A stretch of 10,889 bases of DNA from Limnohabitans sp. (GTDB lineage: Bacteria; Pseudomonadota; Gammaproteobacteria; Burkholderiales; Burkholderiaceae_C): assembly GCA_015657605.1 (NCBI GenBank), contig JACDQO010000396.1, forward strand, positions 1-10,889, read 5' to 3'. The notes under the pieces were generated by a model that saw only the letters and a list, made by a program, of their open reading frames with translations, was not told where the DNA came from and did not search any database. The position numbers and the translations under genes were made by a program. This document shows, piece after piece, positions 1 through 5,781 of this stretch (position 1 is the first letter of the stretch; each line of letters opens with the position of its first letter).

Positions 1-1968
1 CATGGCCATCGATCCGGTGCCGTTGCCCATCGGCCATGCCGACGTCGCGGCGGCCAAGGCAGGCGCGTCGTTGACCCCGTCGCCCACCATGGCCACCACC
101 TGGCCACCCGCACGCAGTTTTTGCACCTGCGCCGATTTGTCGCCGGGCAGCACATTGGCCAGCACTTCTCCGGCTTCGGGGCGCAAGCCCAGGCGGCGTG
201 CCATGGCTTCGGCGGCAGCTTGGTTGTCGCCTGAAATCATCACCAGCTTCAGCCCGCGTTCGCGCAGCGCTGTCAAGGCTTGTGCAGCACCCGCTTTGGG
301 CTCGTCGCCAAAACCCATGAGCAGCAGGGCCTGCAAACCTGCATCGGTGCGCTCAGCCAAGGCCGAAAGACTTGCGCCTTGCGCTTGCAAGGCGTCGATG
401 TCTGCCTGCCACATGCCGATGTCCAGACCTTCTTCTTGCAGCCAGCGCAAGCTGCCCAGCATCAGCAGCTTGCCGTCCACCTTGGCCAACACGCCTTTGC
501 CGGGCACGGCCTGCAGGTCTTGCGCGGCAGGGCCTGCGAGGCCCTGCTTTTCTGCGGCGCTGACCACGGCTCGTGCCAAGGGGTGTTCACTGCCGCTTTG
601 CACGCGTGCGGCCAAGGCCAACGCGTTTCGTGCATCTTGACCAGGTGCAGGGACATGGGCCAGCAATCGCGGTTGGCCCACGGTGAGCGTGCCGGTTTTG
701 TCAAAGGCCACGGTTTGAACGCGGTGCGCCAACTCCAGCGCCTGCACATCTTTGATCAAGATGCCGTGTTTGGCCGCCACACCCGTGCCCGCCATGATGG
801 CCACAGGCGTGGCCAAGCCCAGGGCGCAAGGGCAGGCAATGACGAGCACGGCCACCGCGTGGATGAGGGCGGTTTCAAAATCAGCGCCTGTCACCATCCA
901 CGCCCCCAAGGTGAGCAGGGCGATCACCAGCACCACGGGCACAAACACTTCGGCCACTTTGTCCACCAGCCGCTGAATGGGCGCTTTGGCCGCTTGTGCG
1001 TCTTCAACCAAGCGGATGATGTGCGAGAGCACGGTTTCGTGGCCCACGGCTGTCACGTGCATAAGCACACGCCCTTCGCCATTGATCGAGCCGCCCGTCA
1101 AGGCCGCTCCCGGTGCCTTGGCCACGGGCAAGGGCTCGCCGGTCAGCATGGATTCGTCCACCTGGGTTTGGCCTTCGACCAGTTCGCCGTCCAGCGGAAA
1201 ACGCTCGCCGGGCCGCACTACGATCCGGTCGCCCACCAAAATTTCATCCACAGGCACATCGACCTCGCCGTCTTCGCCCAACCAATGCGCTTTGTCTGGG
1301 CGCAAAGCGTGCAAAGCGCGGATCGCCTCGGTGGTTTGGCGCTTGGCACGCGTCTCCAGCCATTTGCCCAACATCACCAAGGTGATGACCACAGCCGAGC
1401 CTTCAAAGTACAGGTGCGGCGCATGCCCTTCGTGCGCCGTGAGCCACAGCCACACCGACAGGGCCCAGCCTGCGGTGGTGCCCAAGGACACCAGCAAATC
1501 CATGTTGCCCGTGAATGCCTTCAGGGCATGCCAACCGGCTTTGTAAAAGCGCGCGCCCAACACGAACTGCACAGGCGTGGCCAGCGCAAACTGAACCCAA
1601 GCGGGCAGCATCCAATGCTGGTCCCACAGCTCGGCCAACATGGGCAAGACCAAGGGCGTGGTCAGCAGCAGGCCTACACCGACCGGCATGAAGCCTGCCC
1701 AGGGTGATTCAAGGCCCACATCGGCTTGTGCTTCGGGGGTACGGGGTTCATAACCCGCATCGCGCACGGCGCGGCGCAGCCGTGCGTCGGTCACGTCAGT
1801 GGACGCCACTTCAATGCGGGCCGATTCGGTGGCGAGGTTGACCGTGGCGTTCAGCACACCGGGCATTTTTTTCAGTGCTTTTTCGACCCGCGCCACGCAC
1901 GATGCGCAGGTCATGCCGCCGATGCCGATGTCGTAGGTGATTTGAGGCTCAGTCTTGATCTGTGTCAT
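1..1968 (-). CDS. copA: Copper-exporting P1B-type ATPase CopA (3' end cut by window edge)
   Basis: This inner-membrane ATPase pumps Cu(I) out of the cytoplasm. I translated 656 codons from the ATG at 1966-1968. One N-terminal heavy-metal-associated domain carries GMTCASC (Cys21 and Cys24). Hydrophobic segments follow at about residues 90-120, 125-140, 157-176 and 190-203, then the actuator loop with LTGEP (about 275-279). The metal-translocating CPC is at 379-381, the phosphorylated Asp423 is in DKTGTLT, the HP motif is at 462-463, and GDGVNDAP ends near 636. The family usually runs to about 740 residues, so roughly the last 80-100, including the final membrane helices, lie beyond position 1. 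An AGGA ribosome site lies about 10 nt before the start. The reading is clean to about residue 641. The last ~45 bases then depart from the conserved DVGxAMGxGT motif, as if one base were missing and another added. The gene is divergent from copZ. Other Cu/Ag-type exporters are possible, but CPC plus the copZ neighbour favours copper. Confidence 0.95.
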   Translation of the reverse strand, partial: MTQIKTEPQITYDIGIGGMTCASCVARVEKALKKMPGVLNATVNLATESARIEVASTDVTDARLRRAVRDAGYEPRTPEAQADVGLESPWAGFMPVGVGLLLTTPLVLPMLAELWDQHWMLPAWVQFALATPVQFVLGARFYKAGWHALKAFTGNMDLLVSLGTTAGWALSVWLWLTAHEGHAPHLYFEGSAVVITLVMLGKWLETRAKRQTTEAIRALHALRPDKAHWLGEDGEVDVPVDEILVGDRIVVRPGERFPLDGELVEGQTQVDESMLTGEPLPVAKAPGAALTGGSINGEGRVLMHVTAVGHETVLSHIIRLVEDAQAAKAPIQRLVDKVAEVFVPVVLVIALLTLGAWMVTGADFETALIHAVAVLVIACPCALGLATPVAIMAGTGVAAKHGILIKDVQALELAHRVQTVAFDKTGTLTVGQPRLLAHVPAPGQDARNALALAARVQSGSEHPLARAVVSAAEKQGLAGPAAQDLQAVPGKGVLAKVDGKLLMLGSLRWLQEEGLDIGMWQADIDALQAQGASLSALAERTDAGLQALLLMGFGDEPKAGAAQALTALRERGLKLVMISGDNQAAAEAMARRLGLRPEAGEVLANVLPGDKSAQVQKLRAGGQVVAMVGDGVNDAPALAAATSAWPMGNGTGSMAM

Positions 1969-1984
1969 GGCATGAAGTCCTGGA

Positions 1985-2016
1985 TGGTCTATGCTCAGAC
2001 CAGACCCTCAGGGGTC
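1985..2016. promoter_or_regulatory. Two adjacent inverted repeats between copA and copZ, candidate metal-responsive operator
   Basis: The 76-bp gap between the divergent copA and copZ starts holds two back-to-back dyads. TGGTCT-N6-AGACCA lies at 1985-2002 and GACCC-N4-GGGTC at 2003-2016. Divergent copper genes are commonly controlled by MerR-family (CueR) or CsoR-type regulators binding such a gap. I see no regulator gene in the window and no clear match to a CueR box with a 19-bp promoter spacer, so the assignment to a regulator is inference only. Confidence 0.35.
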
Positions 2017-2044
2017 GTGTTCAGTTCATTGGAGAGGATGCATC

Positions 2045-2242
2045 ATGAACCAAATTTTCACCGTTGAAGGCATGACGTGTGGCCACTGCGAAAAAGCAGT
2101 CACCCAAGCTTTATTGTCTTTGGATGCACAGGCCAAGGTTGTGATCGACCGCACACACAACACCGTGCAAGTGGATTCAGAAAAACCTCGCGAGGCTTTG
2201 GCCCATGCCATTGCCGATGAAGGTTACCGCGTGACAGTTTGA
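2045..2242 (+). CDS. copZ: Copper chaperone CopZ (heavy-metal-associated domain protein)
   Basis: This 65-residue cytosolic protein is a single heavy-metal-associated domain. The metal-binding MTCGHC places cysteines at residues 12 and 15, near the N-terminus as expected. Proteins of this family bind one Cu(I) through the two cysteines and hand it to the N-terminal domain or membrane site of CopA, whose gene lies divergently 76 bp away. The start is set by a strong ribosome site, GGAGAGG at 2031-2037, seven nt before the ATG. An in-frame ATG at 1991 would add 18 unconserved residues and bypass that site. The length is normal for the family and no defect is visible. Confidence 0.95.
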   Translation: MNQIFTVEGMTCGHCEKAVTQALLSLDAQAKVVIDRTHNTVQVDSEKPREALAHAIADEGYRVTV

Positions 2243-2266
2243 TTTTTTAACACCTGGGAGTTTCAC

Positions 2267-2461
2267 ATGACCAAAAACATTGGCGACATCGAACGCATCG
2301 TCCGGATCGTGGGTGGTCTTGTCTTGATTGCACTGGCCGCTACGGGCACTGTGGGCGTTTGGGGCTGGCTGGGCTTGGTGCCTTTGGCCACAGGCTTGTT
2401 CGGTTGGTGCCCACCTTACAGCTTGCTGGGCATCAACACTTGCAAGAATAAAAACACCTGA
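2267..2461 (+). CDS. DUF2892 (YgaP-like transmembrane domain) small membrane protein
   Basis: This 64-residue protein has two hydrophobic stretches (about 13-27 and 31-47) and ends in the family pattern CPPYSLLGINTC, with cysteines at 48 and 59. That matches DUF2892, which also forms the membrane part of the E. coli rhodanese YgaP. No reaction is known for stand-alone members. A GGGAG ribosome site sits before the ATG. It lies 24 bp after copZ, and the next gene begins 4 bp after its stop, so co-transcription with copZ is likely. The two conserved cysteines make a metal- or sulfur-related role conceivable, but nothing here proves one. Confidence 0.88.
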   Translation: MTKNIGDIERIVRIVGGLVLIALAATGTVGVWGWLGLVPLATGLFGWCPPYSLLGINTCKNKNT

Positions 2462-2465
2462 TCGC

Positions 2466-3323
2466 ATGTCGCAAGATTCGCCGCTGTCTGAGCCTCCAGC
2501 AACGGCTGGGCGTTTGAACTTACCCGGCGTTTTGCCCATCGACAGCAAGCAACCGTTGGTTTGGCTCTACCGGGGCCTGAAAGACATCGGCCATTCACCT
2601 TGGTTGAGTTTGGCGCACGGCCTGGTCATCGCCATGGGTGGCGGCCTGATCACTTGGCTGGCACATGACCGGTTTTGGTTGCTGGTCAGTGCTGTGTCTG
2701 GCTTTTTGGTTGTGGCACCTGTCTTGGCCACCAGCTTGTATGCCATGAGTCGGGCCGTCGAAAGGAACGAAGCCGTCAACCTGCGGCTCTTGTTCAAGAC
2801 TTGGACGCAATGGCAAACGCTGCAAAACAACGAGGCTGTGAGTTACTGGTGTCTGGTGCGTTTTGGTTTGTTGTTGGCCTTGGCAGGTACAGGCTGGGTC
2901 TTGACCTCATCGGCCTTGATCACTTTGCTGGCACCAGTGCCGATCCACACCCCCATGGATTTCATTCGCCATGTGGTGCTCAACCCCAACAGCTATTTGT
3001 TTGAGCTGTGGCTGATGGTGGGCGGCCTGATGGCTGCACCGGTCTTTGCTTCGAGCGTGGTGGCCATGCCTTTGTTGCTGGATCGCCAACTCAACACCTT
3101 ACAGGCCGTACTGACCAGCTGGAAAGTGGTCTTGACCCATCCCATGCCCATGGTGCTGTGGGCATTTTTGATCATGGGCTTGAGCATGATGGGCGTTTTG
3201 AGTTTGTTCATCGGCCTGATCGTGATCGTGCCCATGCTGGGCCATGCGTCTTGGCATGCCTACCGCGATCTGGTGGACACCCGTGGTGTGCCCGAGCGCA
3301 TGCCTGCCCAAAAGGCTGTGTGA
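2466..3323 (+). CDS. DUF2189-family integral membrane protein
   Basis: This 285-residue protein has a soluble N-terminus of about 45 residues and then about five hydrophobic helices (roughly 49-65, 70-92, 130-155, 180-204, 228-255). Family-like segments include PVLATSLYAMSRAVER (about 85-100), VVAMPLLLDR (198-207) and GHASWHAYRDL near the C-terminus. These fit DUF2189, a multi-pass inner-membrane family of unknown function that is common in Burkholderiales. The start at 2466 is 4 bp after the DUF2892 stop. It has no strong ribosome site, so translational coupling is likely. An upstream in-frame ATG at 2328 would run through the whole second half of the DUF2892 gene and is unlikely. The stop overlaps the next start by one base. 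Confidence 0.85.
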   Translation: MSQDSPLSEPPATAGRLNLPGVLPIDSKQPLVWLYRGLKDIGHSPWLSLAHGLVIAMGGGLITWLAHDRFWLLVSAVSGFLVVAPVLATSLYAMSRAVERNEAVNLRLLFKTWTQWQTLQNNEAVSYWCLVRFGLLLALAGTGWVLTSSALITLLAPVPIHTPMDFIRHVVLNPNSYLFELWLMVGGLMAAPVFASSVVAMPLLLDRQLNTLQAVLTSWKVVLTHPMPMVLWAFLIMGLSMMGVLSLFIGLIVIVPMLGHASWHAYRDLVDTRGVPERMPAQKAV

Positions 3324-3547
3324 TGTGGCAGATCACAGAAGAGCAGTTCGCCTGGTTCGGCTTGACCGTTGGCGTCGCCGCTTTCATGCTCTACATGCTG
3401 TTCATCGTCTTGCAGCTGGCTTGGGAGTCCAAGGCGGGTAAGTTCGGTACCTTTGTCATTTTTTTGGGTTTGGCTTTTGGCATGCTGGGCTTTGTCGCCA
3501 AAGGCATCATCAATGGTGGCTTGGTACCTGAATTCAACGGCGGATAA
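3323..3547 (+). CDS. DUF2788-family small membrane protein
   Basis: This 74-residue protein has two hydrophobic helices (about 11-33 and 43-60) joined by a short polar loop with ESKAGKFGTF. That loop and the two-helix layout match DUF2788, a family of unknown function in beta- and gammaproteobacteria. The start overlaps the DUF2189 stop (TGATG), a classic sign of coupled translation. A longer in-frame reading from 3008 would overlap the previous gene by about 300 bp and was rejected. It is the last gene before the 268-bp gap ahead of minC. No function can be assigned. Confidence 0.82.
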   Translation: MWQITEEQFAWFGLTVGVAAFMLYMLFIVLQLAWESKAGKFGTFVIFLGLAFGMLGFVAKGIINGGLVPEFNGG

Positions 3548-3550
3548 AGC

Positions 3551-3559
3551 TGTGGATAA
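3551..3559 (-). promoter_or_regulatory. DnaA box 1 (perfect consensus)
   Basis: The plus strand reads TGTGGATAA, the exact complement of the high-affinity DnaA box TTATCCACA. It begins 3 bp after the DUF2788 stop codon and faces box 2, 19 bp away. Confidence 0.65.
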
Positions 3560-3578
3560 AAGAACTGGAATCCATGAC

Positions 3579-3587
3579 TTATCCACA
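3579..3587 (+). promoter_or_regulatory. DnaA box 2 (perfect consensus)
   Basis: TTATCCACA is an exact match to the DnaA box. Together with box 1 it forms an inverted pair whose arms extend to 13 bp with one mismatch (3547-3559 and 3579-3591). Confidence 0.65.
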
Positions 3588-3696
3588 ACTTGCTCTCTTT
3601 TTGCAATGTTGTTCATTTGGGCGGACAGCACAAAAGCAGTCCCACACACATGTTTGAAAGAACAACAAGTCTTTGTCAGCATTGAATAAAAGAAGC

Positions 3697-3705
3697 TTGT
3701 CCACA
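3697..3705 (+). promoter_or_regulatory. DnaA box 3 (one mismatch), next to the trio and AT-rich tract
   Basis: TTGTCCACA differs from the consensus TTATCCACA at one position. It points toward the triplet run at 3720-3737, the orientation seen for the box bordering the trios in the B. subtilis origin. The spacer here (14 nt) is longer than the short GC-rich spacer there. Confidence 0.5.
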
Positions 3706-3719
3706 AAAGAAGCCTCTCC

Positions 3720-3748
3720 TTACTACTACGACTATTTAAAGATATAAA
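3720..3748 (+). promoter_or_regulatory. Possible minC promoter inside the AT-rich tract
   Basis: TATAAA at 3743-3748 matches the sigma-70 -10 hexamer at five of six positions. With a 17-bp spacer the -35 position is TTACTA (3720-3725), a poor match. Transcription would start near 3755, about 60 nt before the minC ATG. The promoter would overlap the trio-like triplets, so DnaA binding there could affect minCDE expression. Confidence 0.3.
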
Positions 3749-3815
3749 ACAATAAGAAGATAAGAAAGAAGAAGTGCGCTGTTAAGATTTGCATCTTTCC
3801 AAACACCCAATCACC

Positions 3816-4580
3816 ATGGCGAGCGTCAACGAAGATTCGACACTTCCCTGTTATGACATCAAGAGCGCTGAGCTGTCTTTGGTGTCTTTGGTCCTCAAAA
3901 CAACCGACATCCAGATGCTTGCTGCGGCATTGGCTCAGCAATTGGGTGAAAGCCCAGGTTTTTTTGACCACGACCCCGTGGTGATCGATGTCACTTCTTT
4001 GGGTTTGACCGGTGGTGAAACCTTGGATCTGACAGATTTAACAAGCGTTCTTCGCAAAAATAGCTTGGTGCCTGTGGCCATCAAAGGCGCTCATCCAGCG
4101 CTTTTGTCGATGGCCAAGGGTCTCGGCTTGGTGGACGGCTCCGATGCCCGTGTGCGCCGTTCTGTGACCCTTGCTGAGCCCCAAGAACAAATGGCGGTCA
4201 GTCAACCCACGACCCCCCAGCCAGAACCTCAGCAAACGGCTTTGATTGTTGACAAACCTTTGCGTTCAGGCCAACAGGTTTACGCCAAAGGCCGAGACCT
4301 GATTGTTTTGGCCATGGTCAATGCCGGCGCCGAGGTCATTGCCGATGGGCACATCCATGTCTATGGTGCCTTGCGTGGCAAAGCCATCGCAGGTGCCCGT
4401 GGCAACACACAAGCGCAAATTTTTGCTCTGGTGATGGAGCCCGAACTGATTTCCATCGCGGGTGTGTACCGCACCAGCGAAAATCCATTGCCCAAAGATG
4501 TTTTGGGTCAAGTGGCCCAGGTGTGTTTGCAATCCGGCCCCGATGGGGACAAATTGTTCATCACCCCTCTCAAGTCCTAA
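3816..4580 (+). CDS. minC: Septum site-determining protein MinC
   Basis: MinC blocks FtsZ polymerisation away from midcell and is brought to the membrane by MinD. The 254-residue product has the N-terminal FtsZ-inhibiting domain (about 10-110), with the family-like opening YDIKSAELSLVSLVLK. A Pro/Gln-rich linker follows (about 118-140). The C-terminal beta-helix domain contains RSGQ, the conserved run ADGHIHVYGALRGKAIAGA, and QIFALVMEPELISIAG; this domain dimerises and binds MinD. I chose the ATG at 3816. A TTG at 3789 would add nine residues, and neither start has a strong ribosome site. It is the first gene of minCDE, 30 bp before minD, downstream of the DnaA-box region. Confidence 0.95.
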   Translation: MASVNEDSTLPCYDIKSAELSLVSLVLKTTDIQMLAAALAQQLGESPGFFDHDPVVIDVTSLGLTGGETLDLTDLTSVLRKNSLVPVAIKGAHPALLSMAKGLGLVDGSDARVRRSVTLAEPQEQMAVSQPTTPQPEPQQTALIVDKPLRSGQQVYAKGRDLIVLAMVNAGAEVIADGHIHVYGALRGKAIAGARGNTQAQIFALVMEPELISIAGVYRTSENPLPKDVLGQVAQVCLQSGPDGDKLFITPLKS

Positions 4581-4610
4581 TTTTTCAATCGAGTCCAAGA
4601 AAGTTTTTCC

Positions 4611-5426
4611 ATGGCAAAAATCGTTGTTGTGACCTCTGGTAAAGGCGGTGTGGGCAAAACCACAACCAGCGCCAGTTTCGCTACCGGCTTGGCCCTCAGG
4701 GGTTTCAAGACCGCTGTCATTGACTTTGATGTGGGTCTGCGCAATCTGGACTTGATCATGGGCTGTGAGCGGCGCGTGGTGTACGACCTGATCAATGTGA
4801 TTCAGGGTGAAGCCAATTTGAACCAAGCCCTCATCAAGGACAAGCAGTGCGACAACTTGTTTGTGTTGGCGGCTTCGCAAACCCGTGACAAAGACGCTTT
4901 GTCTCAAGAAGGTGTCGAGAAGGTCTTGACCGACCTGAGCGGCATGGGCTTTGAGTACATTGTGTGCGATTCGCCTGCGGGCATTGAAACCGGCGCCCTG
5001 ATGGCCATGCACTTTGCCGACGAAGCTTTGGTGGTGACCAACCCCGAGGTGTCTTCGGTGCGCGATTCGGACCGCATCTTGGGCATGCTGGGCAGCAAGA
5101 CCAAACGTGCGATTGAAGGCTCAGAGCCGATCAAAGAACATTTGCTCATCACCCGCTACAACCCCAACCGGGTGGAAGAAGGGCAGATGCTGTCGTTGCA
5201 AGACATCCAAGACATTTTGCGCATCAAGTTGCTGGGTGTGATTCCTGAAAGCGAAAACGTCTTGCAGGCCTCTAACCAAGGCACGCCCGCTATCCACATG
5301 GCCAACAGCGATGTGTCAGAAGCCTACAAAGATGTGATCGACCGTTTCTTGGGTGAAGACAAACCGATGCGCTTTACCGAAGCAGAGAAGCCTGGTTTCT
5401 TCAAACGTTTGTTTGGAGGCAAGTGA
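4611..5426 (+). CDS. minD: Septum site-determining ATPase MinD
   Basis: MinD is a ParA/MinD-type ATPase that dimerises with ATP, binds the inner membrane, recruits MinC and is released by MinE. The 271-residue product has the deviant Walker A motif GKGGVGKT at 10-17 with the signature lysine at 11, IDFDVGLRNLDL around 38-49, and the Walker B region YIVCDSPAGIE near 115-125. It ends in the amphipathic membrane-targeting helix PGFFKRLFGGK. All key residues are present and the length is standard. The start at 4611 lies 30 bp after minC and its stop is 3 bp before minE, so the three genes form one operon. Confidence 0.97.
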   Translation: MAKIVVVTSGKGGVGKTTTSASFATGLALRGFKTAVIDFDVGLRNLDLIMGCERRVVYDLINVIQGEANLNQALIKDKQCDNLFVLAASQTRDKDALSQEGVEKVLTDLSGMGFEYIVCDSPAGIETGALMAMHFADEALVVTNPEVSSVRDSDRILGMLGSKTKRAIEGSEPIKEHLLITRYNPNRVEEGQMLSLQDIQDILRIKLLGVIPESENVLQASNQGTPAIHMANSDVSEAYKDVIDRFLGEDKPMRFTEAEKPGFFKRLFGGK

Positions 5427-5429
5427 GCC

Positions 5430-5690
5430 ATGTCCTTTCTTTCCTTCCTGTTGGGTGAAAAGAAGAAAACCGCCAGCGTCGCCAAAGAGCGCTTGCAGAT
5501 CATCTTGGCCCATGAACGCAGCGGCCGAAATGTGGCCGAGCCCGATTACCTGCCCGATTTGCAGCGCGAGTTGGTGGCGGTGATCAGCAAGTACATCAAG
5601 ATCAATCCAAATGACATCAAAGTCAATTTAGAGCGTCAGGACAATCTGGAAGTGCTGGAAGTCAAGATCGAGTTGCCCGACGCTCGTTGA
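5430..5690 (+). CDS. minE: Cell division topological specificity factor MinE
   Basis: MinE stimulates the MinD ATPase and drives the pole-to-pole oscillation that leaves midcell free for the Z-ring. The 86-residue product opens with the hydrophobic membrane-binding segment MSFLSFLLG. The MinD-binding stretch follows at about 12-31 ([16 protein letters not shown]). The C-terminal half is the dimerising topological-specificity domain, ending in a beta strand ([12 protein letters not shown]). A strong ribosome site, GGAGG at 5415-5419, lies inside the end of minD. The gap to minD is 3 nt. It is the last gene of the operon and is followed by a hairpin terminator. Confidence 0.96.
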   Translation: MSFLSFLLGEKKKTASVAKERLQIILAHERSGRNVAEPDYLPDLQRELVAVISKYIKINPNDIKVNLERQDNLEVLEVKIELPDAR

Positions 5691-5746
5691 AGATGAAGAC
5701 CTGTTTGACCAGCGCTCAAACTTTCTGATTTGACCGCTCTGACAGC

Positions 5747-5781
5747 AAGAAAGCCACCTGAAAAGGTGGCTTTCTTCTTTT
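5747..5781 (+). terminator. Rho-independent terminator after minCDE, shared with the converging gene
   Basis: A perfect 13-bp stem (5747-5759 paired with 5764-5776) with a GAAA tetraloop is followed by CTTTT. It lies 56 bp after the minE stop and ends at the stop of the converging oxidoreductase gene. On the minus strand the hairpin is followed by TTTCTTGCT, so it may also end that transcript, though less strongly. Confidence 0.88.

Larger units (their letters stand above)
3548..3815. other. Gene-free region with oriC-like layout: DnaA boxes, DnaA-trio-like run, AT-rich tract
   Basis: This gap between the DUF2788 gene and minC has no plausible gene. It carries a DnaA box on the minus strand (3551-3559) and one on the plus strand (3579-3587), both exactly TTATCCACA, plus a one-mismatch box TTGTCCACA on the plus strand (3697-3705). 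Fourteen bases later (3720-3737) comes a run of six triplets. On the complementary strand, read 3' to 5', five of the six fit the DnaA-trio pattern [G/A]A[T/A]. The tract 3721-3775 is then about one quarter G+C by hand count, in a GC-rich context. The order box, short spacer, trios, AT-rich tract matches the basal unwinding system described for bacterial origins such as that of Bacillus subtilis. It could be a replication origin, a DnaA-titrating or DnaA-reactivating site, or a DnaA-controlled minC promoter. No dnaA, dnaN, repA or parAB gene is in the window to decide between these. Confidence 0.55.

Noticed and set aside
280..1707. Long open frame (475 codons) on the plus strand
   Set aside because: It lies wholly opposite copA, whose domains and catalytic motifs are unmistakable. 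His/Gln/Gly-rich composition is typical of an antisense shadow in GC-rich DNA.
2328..2465. Upstream ATG extending the DUF2189 protein by 46 residues
   Set aside because: The extension lies inside the DUF2892 coding region in another frame and is not hydrophobic in a family-like way. The start at 2466 gives a normal-length protein.
3547..3600. Inverted repeat after the DUF2788 gene as an intrinsic terminator
   Set aside because: The loop is 19 nt, the stem is AT-rich at its inner end, and no uninterrupted T tract follows directly. The arms match DnaA boxes exactly, a better explanation.
3656..3674. Short inverted repeat AAAGA-N9-TCTTT in the minC upstream gap
   Set aside because: Five-bp arms in AT-rich DNA are expected by chance, and nothing else supports a function.
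3789..3815. TTG start for minC giving nine extra residues
   Set aside because: No ribosome site supports it better than the ATG at 3816, and MinC homologues begin close to the ATG-derived N-terminus.
4266..5012. Open frame of 248 codons on the minus strand
   Set aside because: It is antisense to minC and minD, which are complete and well conserved.
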